A stretch of DNA of 57,233 bases, taken from Sulfurovum sp. (GTDB lineage: Bacteria; Campylobacterota; Campylobacteria; Campylobacterales; Sulfurovaceae). Positions 1 through 7,785 of this stretch are shown in pieces. Location of the stretch: assembly GCA_027062365.1 (NCBI GenBank), contig JAMOTK010000009.1, forward strand, positions 1 through 57,233, read 5' to 3'. The translations under genes and the position numbers were made by a program. Under the pieces are notes generated by a model that did no database searches, was not told the DNA's origin, and saw only the letters and a program-made list of their open reading frames with translations. The first letter of the stretch is position 1; the number at the start of each line of letters is the position of its first letter.

Positions 1-24
1 GTCTCTTAACATCTCATCTTGATT

Positions 25-1224
25 ATGCATAAAAAACTCCTCTTACTATATATCCCTTACTATATCAAAAAATTACTTTTAAACTACTCTCCTTTGCTTT
101 TTTCTTTTATGCTGAATGGTTACAAAATCTCTATACTCAAATTTTCCAAAGAAGGTAATCTTGAATTTGAAACCACTGTCAACCAATATCCATCAAGTTA
201 CGGTCGCACCATTATAGAAACCAAAGGAGGCTATATCTCTTCCAATCAAATAGACAATGATGCCAAAATACTCATTTTTAAGCTCGATTTAGAAGGAAAT
301 ATACTTTGGGACAAAACATATAAAAGTAATAAACGGCTACATGCAGACCATATTGTAAAAGCATTTGATGGGGGATACCTGCTGAGTGTCAATTCAGAGA
401 TACACAACTCATGGATTGTGAAAATGGACAATAAAGGAGAGATAAAAACCGATTTTAACCAAGAGATTAGTATTAGAAGCCAAACAAGCAACAAAAAGTC
501 TCCTCAATCAACCATTCATTTGGTCAAAGAAAATTTTGCATTTTTAGCAGGAGGGATACAAGAAATTGTCCCCTCAAAAGACCCTAATCTACTGTATACC
601 ATTACCCGTGCTATAGGATTTAAGATTTTAGATATTTCAGATATGAACAGGGTCAAAGTAGTAGGTAAATTTCAAAAGAGTAAACTCAAACTACGTATTA
701 GACCCAATCGTATCAGTCCTATTGGGCGTAAATATGCAGGAAAAGGAGACTATGATTATGATGCACCTTCTCATATCATACTCTCCAAAAATGAAAAAAG
801 AGCCTATATTAGTGATAGGAATCATGGTTTTTACATCCTAGATATTACAGACAAAAGCCATCCTATACTTTTGGGGCAGTTTAACAATACCCATAGTATA
901 TCCTTCACTCTCTCTAACGATGAAAAAACCGTCTATCTACTAGAAAGCCAAAAGATTAGAAAACTTGATATTTCAAATCCCAAAAAAATCAAAGCCTCTA
1001 CCCCACTCTACCAAGCACGATACCCACACGCAATGACCACTGTCATACTCTCAAAATCCCAAGACATTCTTTTGACCAATGATAGAGATATGCTTATTGT
1101 CTACGACATCAAAGCACAACAAATTATAAAAAAAATCAAGACCTTAGGACAAATTTATAAAATGCACCTATCAAACGATAAAAAGACTCTCTATATCGCC
1201 AACACTATAGGATTTCAATCGTAA
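25..1224 (+). pseudogene. Beta-propeller (LVIVD-like repeat) protein, 5' part of a gene split by a MITE
   Basis: The first ~150 residues carry propeller-like repeats (ILKFSKEGN, GGYISS, IFKLDLEGNILW, GGYLLS). The rest carries LVIVD-like repeats built around D-I-S/T-D motifs (KILDISDMNRVKVVG, ILDITDKSHPILLG, KLDISNPKKIKA). The frame stops at the TAA at 1222-1224, and that TAA is the first base pairs of an inserted element. Removing one TA plus the element joins codon 1219-1221 to 1374 in frame and continues the repeats to 1652, so the ancestral gene ran to 1652. An in-frame TTG lies at 19. The N-terminus (KKLLLLYIPYYIKKLLL) is hydrophobic but is not a convincing signal peptide, so the true start may lie outside the window or be damaged. 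Such propeller proteins are usually exported or surface proteins of unknown role; nothing here shows a specific function. Confidence 0.75.
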
Positions 1225-1375
1225 GTACCTAACCATAATAAATCATCAAAAATTAGATGATACTGTATTTGAGACTTATTCTTCATAATATCAAGCAAAA
1301 AAGTATTTATTCTCTACTGAGATTGATGAAATATGATATATCTATTTTTGTCTATTTATTATGGTTAGGTACTTA
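1222..1375. mobile_element. MITE-like element with 22-bp inverted ends at a TA target
   Basis: The left end 1222-1243 begins TAAGTACCTAACCATAATAA, and 1354-1375 is its exact reverse complement over 22 bases. If the outer TA on each side (1222-1223 and 1374-1375) is a target-site duplication, the element itself is 150 bp (1224-1373) with 20-bp terminal inverted repeats. It has no transposase; the only ATG inside (1257) runs out into the host gene. A TA duplication, short length and perfect ends fit a non-autonomous element moved by an IS630/Tc1-mariner type transposase (established for that group). No such transposase gene was recognised in the window, and I saw no second copy of the ends, although my search by eye was not exhaustive. 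Confidence 0.85.
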
Positions 1376-1652
1376 TAACCTTGAAAATATCAGAAATATC
1401 ACATCCCAATTTAATGTAAGAAATAAAGAAAGAGTAGAATCCTTTTTTGTTTCTAATGATAAAAAACATATCTATTTCAATAGTAAACAATGGGTAAAAG
1501 TACTAGATATTCAAGACAAACTCAATCCAAAAGTAACCCAAATATACAGCAACCCTTCACGAAGCCCAGTAAGCACCTTAGCCACTTCTATAGACCAACA
1601 CACACTCTACATAGGATTCACTACACCCTCACTTGCAAGAGTCAAGCTTTAA
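1374..1652 (+). pseudogene. 3' part of the MITE-interrupted beta-propeller gene
   Basis: The frame from the TAT codon at 1374 encodes YNLENIRNIT... and continues the repeat pattern of the upstream fragment (KVLDIQDKLNPKVTQIYSN). It ends at the TAA at 1650-1652, one base from the end of the convergent Rpn gene. An ATG at 1257 inside the MITE is in this frame, so a short chimeric protein could be made, but no ribosome binding site is evident there. The insertion adds 152 bp, which shifts the frame and also supplies the stop codon of the 5' fragment. Confidence 0.75.
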
Positions 1653-2498
1653 CTATCTTAAGCCCTCTATCTCTTCAATACTCAATGAGGTAGTTTGAGA
1701 GATAAGATGTATATCTACATTGGCATTTAATAGATTTTTAGCTATCTCAATAGCTTTTTCTCTTTTCCCCTCCTTAATCGCAAAGTCCATAGAATTAACC
1801 AAATCTCTATAAGTCTTTAAATTCTTATGATAATTCTCTTGTTGGGCTTTGGGCATTTTGGCAAACTCGGCTTTTTTAAAGGCTTTGCCTATCACATCGC
1901 TTTGCCACTCTTGGGGTATATCATTCATGAGATGGAGGTTTTGGAACATATATATCCACCATTCCAAATGATTTGAGAGTTCTTCTTTGGTTTTTTTGAG
2001 TTTAGGGATTTCAAGATAGACCATATTTAAAGTATTACTCATAATTTCATTGGTATAAATATCAGTGATTTTACCGTGATGTAGATAGTTTTTGGTATGT
2101 TTGAATTTATCTATTTCAAAGTTAAGTAAGCCTATAAAATAAACAGGGGTAAGCTCAAAATTCCATCCCCCTTTGAGTCCTTGTTGTTGGATAGGAAAAG
2201 AAGTGTAATATAAAGCCCTAGATTGAAAATGCTCTTGTGATACTTTTTGGAGTTCTACAATAAAGAATGAGCCTTTTTCATCTTCACAAAGCAAATCAAT
2301 AATCGCTTTTCTCTCTTCTGGGGCTTCGGGTAATAGTTCTCCATTTTTGAAGATAATTTCTTTTATTTTATCTTCACCTTCAAATTTTAAGATGTCATTG
2401 AGAAGGCTTTTTAAAATTTCAACGCTATTAGGCTCTCCAAAGATTTTTTTGAATCCAAAGTCTGTAAAAGGGTTGATATATTTTGATACTTGGCACAT
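1653..2498 (-). CDS. Rpn-family recombination-promoting nuclease (PD-(D/E)XK)
   Basis: 281 aa. The N-terminal signature FTDFGFKKIFGEPNS and a catalytic D...ExQ pair (residues in IIDLLCEDEKGSFFIVELQ) match the Rpn/transposase-related PD-(D/E)XK family (PF12784-like). Family members promote RecA-independent recombination or act as DNA endonucleases, and recent work ties some to defence. The C-terminus ends in the helical KREKAIEIAKNLL and LSIEEIEGLR segment typical of the group. The gene starts at the ATG at 2498, with a TAAAAT-like -10 just upstream in the minus sense. It stands alone, convergent with the broken propeller gene. A second, divergent paralog lies at 49757-50641. Cellular role in this organism is unknown. 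Confidence 0.85.
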   Translation of the reverse strand: MCQVSKYINPFTDFGFKKIFGEPNSVEILKSLLNDILKFEGEDKIKEIIFKNGELLPEAPEERKAIIDLLCEDEKGSFFIVELQKVSQEHFQSRALYYTSFPIQQQGLKGGWNFELTPVYFIGLLNFEIDKFKHTKNYLHHGKITDIYTNEIMSNTLNMVYLEIPKLKKTKEELSNHLEWWIYMFQNLHLMNDIPQEWQSDVIGKAFKKAEFAKMPKAQQENYHKNLKTYRDLVNSMDFAIKEGKREKAIEIAKNLLNANVDIHLISQTTSLSIEEIEGLR

Positions 2499-2581
2499 AA
2501 TTTCTCTTTTTGTTTATTTTAGCATAGATTGGCTGTGGGAATTTGGAGATGCATCTCCTATATCTAACTCTTACAAGAGGT

Positions 2582-3403
2582 CTATACGACTCCTTCACAC
2601 TCTAAAGAGACTATCTTTACCTCTTTGGTATCTATCCGTGCAGCAGTGAGGTCTCCTCCCCATAGGCATCCTGTGTCTAGGGATAAGACTTTGTCGTCAT
2701 GATAAAACCCTAGCGTTGACCAGTGTCCAAAAACAATTTTGAGGTCGATGCTATGCCTTTTTTGACATTCAAACCATGGTTTTAGACCTTTTTCACGTAA
2801 GGTATCGGTGGGTTTGCCTTTTTGGGCGAAGTCTAAGCGATGGTTATCATAACAAAAACGCATACGTGTAAAACTACTCACGATATAACGATCCATATCT
2901 ATAGATGACGCTTTGGCATCAAACCTATCTGCACCATGCTTAAACATTTGTTTGAGCCATGCCTTGACATCATGCCGTTGTAAACGCTCTTCTATGCGTT
3001 TGGAGTAGCGTAATGCCATACCCAAATCAAACTCAGGAGAAATCCCTGCGTGTGCCATGCAGTACCCAAGCTGATAATCTACATGTAAAAACTTTTGGTT
3101 TCTAAGCCAATGGATGAGTGTTTCGGCATGAGGAGAGTTGAGGATAGGGTCGATGGTAGGATTGGATTTTTTGACACCATAATAGGCTGCTATCAAGGTA
3201 ATATCATGATTGCCCAAGATGATAGTCACACTTTCACGTATGCTATAGAGATATTCTAGTGTTTCTAATGAGCCTTCTCCACGGTTGACCAAATCTCCTG
3301 CTATCCATAATTTATCTACGTTAGGATTAAATTTTATTTTTTCTAAAAGTTTTCTAAATGCTTGATAACATCCTTGTATATCGCCTATTGCCCAAACGCT
3401 CAT
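2582..3403 (-). CDS. apaH: Symmetrical bis(5'-nucleosyl)-tetraphosphatase (ApaH)
   Basis: 273 aa from the ATG at 3403, which overlaps the stop of the upstream glycosylase gene as ATGA; an in-frame upstream ATG at 3484 would overlap that gene by 85 bp and is rejected. The metallophosphatase signatures are clear: WAIGDIQGCY (GDxxG), IAGDLVNRG (GDxVxRG), ILGNHD (GNHD), then MAHAGISPE and IVFGHWSTLG with the later metal/phosphate histidines. Length matches ApaH. The enzyme hydrolyses Ap4A to two ADP and also decaps Np4-capped RNA. It is the last gene of the minus-strand run that begins with the M48 protease or the DUF433 gene. Confidence 0.95.
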   Translation of the reverse strand: MSVWAIGDIQGCYQAFRKLLEKIKFNPNVDKLWIAGDLVNRGEGSLETLEYLYSIRESVTIILGNHDITLIAAYYGVKKSNPTIDPILNSPHAETLIHWLRNQKFLHVDYQLGYCMAHAGISPEFDLGMALRYSKRIEERLQRHDVKAWLKQMFKHGADRFDAKASSIDMDRYIVSSFTRMRFCYDNHRLDFAQKGKPTDTLREKGLKPWFECQKRHSIDLKIVFGHWSTLGFYHDDKVLSLDTGCLWGGDLTAARIDTKEVKIVSLECEGVV

Positions 3404-3891
3404 AATAATCTTTCTGTATATATTTTTGTTTTTTCTTCTATTTTCATCTTGGCATAAGCTGACGAAGGAGAGGGAAGATAACACGTCTCTATCTCTAAAT
3501 AATCAAAATGTATATGATACAATGCTTCTGCCTTTTTGCCTGTAAATGCTATCTTTTTGATGCTTGGATGTTGGGCTAGAAATGATGCTATATCATTGAC
3601 CTCTTCACTCTCTAAGCTAGAATCTAGTGAATTTTCACGTCTACATTCTAGTATCATATCCCACAGTCCTAGACCAGCTTCTTTGAGTAGCCAAAGCTTT
3701 TGGTCACGATTGTGCGTAGGGTAGCCCGTCACACCCTCTAGTATCTTCCAAAATTGGTTTCTAGGGTGGGCATAATAAAAGTTATTTTCAAACGACTTGA
3801 TACTAGGAAATGAACCGAGTATCAGCGTATGTGTATCTTTATAAATCACTGGTTCAAAAGGATGCTCTAGTATATCCATGCTTTTTCCCAT
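3400..3891 (-). CDS. DNA-deoxyinosine glycosylase (uracil-DNA glycosylase superfamily)
   Basis: 163 aa. The motif LILGSFPSIKSFENNFYYAHPRN (motif 1, GSFPS/A) and the late LPSPSSAYAK (motif 2, PSPS) place it in the deoxyinosine/hypoxanthine branch of the UDG fold; WKILEGVTG and GLGLWDMILECRRENSLD are also typical. The enzyme removes hypoxanthine, and perhaps uracil, arising from base deamination, starting base-excision repair. The start ATG is at 3891, 13 bp after the DUF4149 gene; the end overlaps the apaH start by 4 bp, so the two are probably translationally coupled. Confidence 0.85.
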   Translation of the reverse strand: MGKSMDILEHPFEPVIYKDTHTLILGSFPSIKSFENNFYYAHPRNQFWKILEGVTGYPTHNRDQKLWLLKEAGLGLWDMILECRRENSLDSSLESEEVNDIASFLAQHPSIKKIAFTGKKAEALYHIHFDYLEIETCYLPSPSSAYAKMKIEEKTKIYTERLL

Positions 3892-3904
3892 ACTATTTCC
3901 TCGC

Positions 3905-4384
3905 TTATTTACATGCTTTTCTCATGTTTTGTATGATTAACACAAGCAATGCCAATGCAAAGAGCTTGAAGTTAAGTTCTGAACCTTTATGGGTATTGAT
4001 AAAAGCCACCGATTGGGTTATCGCCTCGCCTTGAAGTTGCATAGAGAGTATATCTGGTATATAATACTGAGAAAACAAAAGCCCAGAAGCCAAGACAAAA
4101 AAGGTAGCCACTTGTGTAACAGTATCACGCTCAAACTTTTTGAACTTATAGCCCTCATAAAGTACCACAGCAAAAAGCGATACATTGACAAGATACGAAA
4201 GTCTCAAAAAGTTTTCTGTCATGATTTGACCCTCTTGAAAATGTGTCAATACCGAAGATCCTAAATATAGTTCGGTATGAAAAGTCACAGCTGTCACCAC
4301 AATACCAGCATACAGCCCAGCACCAAGTACCCCAGAGAGGAAGATAATATATGCCATAGTAGTCATTCTAAAATATTTGTTCAT
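3905..4384 (-). CDS. DUF4149 family membrane protein
   Basis: 159 aa with four predicted membrane segments: residues ~10-30 (AYIIFLSGVLGAGLYAGIVV), ~60-80, ~92-110 and a C-terminal segment (FKLFALALLVLIIQNM). Arrangement and length fit DUF4149, a small four-helix membrane family common in Campylobacterota with no proven function. The ATG overlaps the prmC stop as ATGA, so translation is likely coupled to prmC. Confidence 0.75.
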   Translation of the reverse strand: MNKYFRMTTMAYIIFLSGVLGAGLYAGIVVTAVTFHTELYLGSSVLTHFQEGQIMTENFLRLSYLVNVSLFAVVLYEGYKFKKFERDTVTQVATFFVLASGLLFSQYYIPDILSMQLQGEAITQSVAFINTHKGSELNFKLFALALLVLIIQNMRKACK

Positions 4385-5214
4385 AGTTGTTCCTTGATAA
4401 ATCTAATAACAAAGCCACGGTCAAACCCAGCTAAGTCCTGATAAAATTTTATGTATTCTACTCCAACATCTTTAACAAAAGCTTCTATAGGCTCTTTTTG
4501 GTCATATCCCATCTCACAAGCGAGGTAGCCAATCCCTTTTGCTTTGACATCTAAGATAATCTGTTTGAGCAATTCATCGCCTACCCTACCACCAAAAAGT
4601 GCTTCTTTGGGTTCATATTCAGCCACATTTGATGCCAAGACAAAATCATCTGCAATATACGGAGGGTTTGAGACCACCAATTCTATAGATTCTGACACCT
4701 CATCCATAAGATTTGATTTGCGTAGGGTAATTTGATGTTGAAGCTTATATTTCTCAATATTTTGCTGTGCCACTCTCAAAGGAGCATCACATATATCTGT
4801 AGCAATGCTATGTAAAGTAGGAAACTTACGAGCCAAAACCACAGAAATAGCCCCAGACCCCACCCCTATCTCGGCGATAGAGCATATCTTCTCTTTGCTG
4901 ATAATATCAGCCACTAAATCTATGAGTATCTCTGTTTCAGGACGAGGGATAAGCACCCCCTTTTCTACCATCAAATGCACATCATAAAAACTAGCTTCTC
5001 CCACGATATATTCATAAGGCTCATGATTGGCTCTACGTTCTATCAGGCTCTCAAAGCCCTCTACATCACAAACCTCTTCATACTCATGCGTCATCAAATA
5101 GATACGTTCTTTTTTGAGGTGATAGGCTAAAAGAAGTTCTGCTTCATATTGTGGGCGTTCGCAACTGTTTTGTAGCTGTGATTTTGCTCTATTAAGGGTT
5201 TGTTTGATTGTCAT
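4381..5214 (-). CDS. prmC: Peptide chain release factor N5-glutamine methyltransferase (PrmC/HemK)
   Basis: 277 aa. SAM-binding motif AEIGVGSGAIS at ~114-124 and the amide-methylating signature NPPY at 183-186 (VVSNPPYIADD) are diagnostic for PrmC. The N-terminal helical domain (YEAELLLAYHLKKERIYLMTHEYE) and the RPETEILID segment at ~91 are also conserved. It methylates the GGQ glutamine of RF1/RF2, needed for efficient termination. It overlaps both neighbours by ATGA: the upstream 191-aa orphan gene and the downstream DUF4149 gene. Confidence 0.95.
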   Translation of the reverse strand: MTIKQTLNRAKSQLQNSCERPQYEAELLLAYHLKKERIYLMTHEYEEVCDVEGFESLIERRANHEPYEYIVGEASFYDVHLMVEKGVLIPRPETEILIDLVADIISKEKICSIAEIGVGSGAISVVLARKFPTLHSIATDICDAPLRVAQQNIEKYKLQHQITLRKSNLMDEVSESIELVVSNPPYIADDFVLASNVAEYEPKEALFGGRVGDELLKQIILDVKAKGIGYLACEMGYDQKEPIEAFVKDVGVEYIKFYQDLAGFDRGFVIRFIKEQL

Positions 5215-5786
5215 CTTTTTATCCTGTTTTTTAAAGCTAAAATAAATGCACCAAAAAATAAATAGAGTAAAATAGTTTCAATAATATTTAAAAGAGATGT
5301 TTTTGGAGAAACTGTTTTAAACCATGATTTATTTTTGTTAGTAAATGGAGAAATAAATTGATGTGCAGAATATAAGAATTGAACGATAAATCGTTCTCCT
5401 ACATTAACCTGATTACATACTCCATGATTAGACTTTTCTAAACATTGTGGTAATAAAGTACGTAATTTATAAATTCTCTTCCTACAATTATCATTTTCAT
5501 CTAAATACATCTGATATTTATAATCTTCTATTGAACTATCATAATCATTTTCAATAATTAGAAAATTAGGTGTATTATCTGTAGCTATAAAGTCCTCATT
5601 ACTCATATACTCATCTATATAAATTTGAAACTTTTCATTCTCTTGGTAGCTAAATGTTTCTTTTAAACTCTCAGGAGCATGAAATAAACAATATTTATCT
5701 TCAGTATTATTATCTATTTTATAAGAAATATTTTTATTCTTAAAGAATTCATAAAATTGACACTCTTCATGTACACATTTATTCAC
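5211..5786 (-). CDS. Hypothetical protein with N-terminal cysteine cluster and C-terminal membrane anchor
   Basis: 191 aa, not recognised. Residues 1-35 hold CVHEECQFYEFF then KYCLFHAPESLKE; a CxxxxC followed by C-x-F-H resembles the small cysteine-rich start seen on some pentapeptide-repeat proteins (weak). Residues ~165-185 (LLNIIETILLYLFFGAFILAL) form one membrane helix with a positively charged tail (KNRIKR), suggesting a tail-anchored protein with its bulk in the cytoplasm. It is notably AT-rich compared with prmC, overlaps prmC by ATGA and follows the toxin gene by 8 bp, so it looks like part of the same acquired block as the toxin-antitoxin pair. Confidence 0.7.
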   Translation of the reverse strand: MNKCVHEECQFYEFFKNKNISYKIDNNTEDKYCLFHAPESLKETFSYQENEKFQIYIDEYMSNEDFIATDNTPNFLIIENDYDSSIEDYKYQMYLDENDNCRKRIYKLRTLLPQCLEKSNHGVCNQVNVGERFIVQFLYSAHQFISPFTNKNKSWFKTVSPKTSLLNIIETILLYLFFGAFILALKNRIKR

Positions 5787-5794
5787 ACTAAATC

Positions 5795-6148
5795 CTATCC
5801 ATGTACAATAATATTCTGATGAGTAAGTTCAATAAACCTATTTTCAGAAAATGACAAAACTATATATTCTAAGTTGTCAGACAAAAGCTTTTGTAAATCT
5901 TTATTAGATATATTACCCGTATTCACATATAACAATTTATAAGGCTTATTTGAGATAAGTAAAGACTCAACAAAATCCATATCTTTAGAAATTACAACTC
6001 TTTGTTGTTCTATAGAAATAGTATTTAGTTCACTGTCTTTACTCTTATTTTTTTGAGGTAAATCCAAAGTATGAAGAGAGTCATAACCCTTATAGTTTAA
6101 AAAAAGTGACAACTTTTTAGGAAGCTGTGCATCTAAAAGAAACTTCAT
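5795..6148 (-). CDS. DUF5615 PIN-like protein, probable toxin
   Basis: 117 aa from the ATG at 6148, which shares its A with the TGA of the upstream DUF433 gene (TGATG); a TTG one codon earlier is possible. KFLLDAQLPKKLSLFLNYKGYDSLHTLDL (first acidic site D7 after LL), VVISKDMDFVESLL (SKDxDF) and LLYVNTGNIS are the hallmark segments of DUF5615, a PIN-fold family of predicted ribonucleases. Pairing with DUF433 is the usual arrangement and supports a type II toxin. Activity is inferred from the family. Confidence 0.85.
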   Translation of the reverse strand: MKFLLDAQLPKKLSLFLNYKGYDSLHTLDLPQKNKSKDSELNTISIEQQRVVISKDMDFVESLLISNKPYKLLYVNTGNISNKDLQKLLSDNLEYIVLSFSENRFIELTHQNIIVHG

Positions 6149-6384
6149 CAAGCAACATCTACTTTATAAATTGACTTCACTTGTGAGAGTTTTGATGCAT
6201 ATTGTAATACAGCTAGAATATCTTCATGTTCTAAATCTTCATAATCTTCTAATATTTCAGAGTGACTCATACCTGCACCTAGTAACTCTAGTATCATTTC
6301 TACAGGATAACGAAGCCCACGGATAGTAGGTTTACCATGACACACTTCGGTATCTATGGTAATACGTTTGAGTAAGTTTTTCAT
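6148..6384 (-). CDS. DUF433 family protein, probable antitoxin
   Basis: 78 aa. RITIDTEVCHGKPTIRGLRYPVEMILELLGAGMSHSEILEDYEDLEHEDILAVLQYA is a near-complete DUF433 domain: a short beta strand plus a helix-turn-helix-like region that recognises DNA in related antitoxins. It comes first in the pair and overlaps the toxin by one base, typical of antitoxin-first type II modules that autoregulate. It starts at the ATG at 6384 with AAGG upstream, 48 bp after the M48 protease gene. Confidence 0.88.
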   Translation of the reverse strand: MKNLLKRITIDTEVCHGKPTIRGLRYPVEMILELLGAGMSHSEILEDYEDLEHEDILAVLQYASKLSQVKSIYKVDVA

Positions 6385-6432
6385 GATGTACCTTTCTATG
6401 TTTATTATTTATTTTAACAAAGTACGCTTAAA

Positions 6433-7698
6433 CTACTTCTCATCCCCAACAAACTCAAATATCCCCTCTTTCTTCAATCCTTCTTCCCCAACAATAGTAT
6501 TACTCGCATCAAACCCAAGCTCTTTCAATCTCTCTAAAACGGGTGGGTGGGTGTAGTAAAAGAAGATGACCAGAGGGTGTGATTTTGGAAATGATTTGTT
6601 TTCAGTGACTAGCTTCATTAATGCTGATACGAGGTTTTTTTTGCCTCCCATTTTTGAGCCAAACTCATCGGCTGCGTATTCGTTGTGACGGCTTACTGCT
6701 GACATAAAAGGGGTAAATACAAAAGAAAGTAGAGGCAAAAGCAACATCAACATAGCGATTTGTACCCCTGCTTCTGGCATGACACCCATTTGGACAAAAA
6801 GTGCTTCAGGTAAGTGACCAAAGAGGTAAAATGCGATAAAAAGCAACAGACCCATCAGCCCAATGTTTTTCCAAATATCGCCATGGGTGAAGTGTCCTAA
6901 TTCATGTCCTAAGACGGCTAATAATTCTTTGGTATTGAGTTTTTCTATGAGCGTATCAAAAAGTACCACACGTTTAGACTTACCTAAGCCTCCAAAAAAT
7001 GCGTTAAGACGGCTATCACGCTTACTTGCGTCCATGACGAAGATACCATCGTTTTTGAGTCCTACTTCTTCCATCATGCTTGATATTTGTGTTTTAAGCT
7101 CTCCCTCTTCTAATGGAGAAAATTTATTAAAGAGTGCCATAAACGTAGGAGCTAAAACATTTGCCATCACTGCAAACGTAAACATCGCTACAAAGCCCCA
7201 TACCCACCAAGTTTCATAAGAAGCGATAATCCATGCCAAAAGAGCAAAGATTGCCCCACCAATGATAACAAAAAGAAGCATAGACTTCATCGTATCTAGC
7301 AGATACATTTTTAGTGTCATTTTGTTAAATCCAAAGGCTTCATCTATGCTAAACTTTTGATACAGTTCAAAAGGAAGTCCTACGATAAAATTGACAGTGA
7401 TAAATCCAAATAAAAACAATACAGCTGAAAGGATAGTCCCATCGGTTTGTATCATCGTACTAAGCCATGCAAAGCCAGAGAAGACCCACCAAATAAATAC
7501 GAGATAGTCCACAAAAGTGCTGACAAGCCCTAGTTTGTCATTGGTCACGGCATAATTACCTGCGACTAGATATTTTTCTGCTGACATAAGTACAGGTGCT
7601 TTTCTTTTCTCTTCATTGATATAGCCTATTTGCATAATAGAGATGTATATCTTCATAAAAGTATAGATAGAGTATAAAATGATAATGGTTTCCAACAT
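6433..7698 (-). CDS. M48 family metallopeptidase (Ste24/CAAX protease-like)
   Basis: 421 aa with several membrane segments. The zinc site HELGH is at 265-269 (LAVLGHELGHFTHGD), and NEYAADEFG further on supplies the third ligand, E. The KRDSRLNAFFGGLGKSKRVVLFDTL stretch and FYYTHPPVLERLKEL near the end are standard for Ste24-type peptidases. It probably cleaves membrane or misfolded proteins at the inner membrane; bacterial substrates are poorly known. The gene is divergent from the ABC-F gene and shares an 87-bp promoter region with it. Confidence 0.93.
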   Translation of the reverse strand: MLETIIILYSIYTFMKIYISIMQIGYINEEKRKAPVLMSAEKYLVAGNYAVTNDKLGLVSTFVDYLVFIWWVFSGFAWLSTMIQTDGTILSAVLFLFGFITVNFIVGLPFELYQKFSIDEAFGFNKMTLKMYLLDTMKSMLLFVIIGGAIFALLAWIIASYETWWVWGFVAMFTFAVMANVLAPTFMALFNKFSPLEEGELKTQISSMMEEVGLKNDGIFVMDASKRDSRLNAFFGGLGKSKRVVLFDTLIEKLNTKELLAVLGHELGHFTHGDIWKNIGLMGLLLFIAFYLFGHLPEALFVQMGVMPEAGVQIAMLMLLLPLLSFVFTPFMSAVSRHNEYAADEFGSKMGGKKNLVSALMKLVTENKSFPKSHPLVIFFYYTHPPVLERLKELGFDASNTIVGEEGLKKEGIFEFVGDEK

Positions 7699-7751
7699 AG
7701 TTGTCCTTCGTTAATAATGTTGAAATATATCCAATCAAGCCTTAAATCTGC

Positions 7752-7757
7752 TATAAT
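7752..7757 (+). promoter_or_regulatory. Sigma70 -10 box for the ABC-F gene
   Basis: TATAAT in the context CTGCTATAATTCTG. A start about 7 nt downstream (~7764) lies after the ATG at 7717, so the upstream in-frame ATG cannot be used from this promoter. That supports the GTG at 7786, preceded by AAGGA. Confidence 0.6.
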
Positions 7758-7785
7758 TCTGATAATTAATACCCAAGGATTTTCT

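Noticed and set aside
1257-1373. Start of the 131-aa ORF as a separate gene
   Set aside because: The first ~39 codons are MITE sequence; the rest is the 3' part of the interrupted propeller gene.
2545-2558. GGAGATGCATCTCC palindrome between apaH and the first rpn gene
   Set aside because: As RNA it gives only a 5-bp stem and no T-run follows; too weak to call a terminator or operator.
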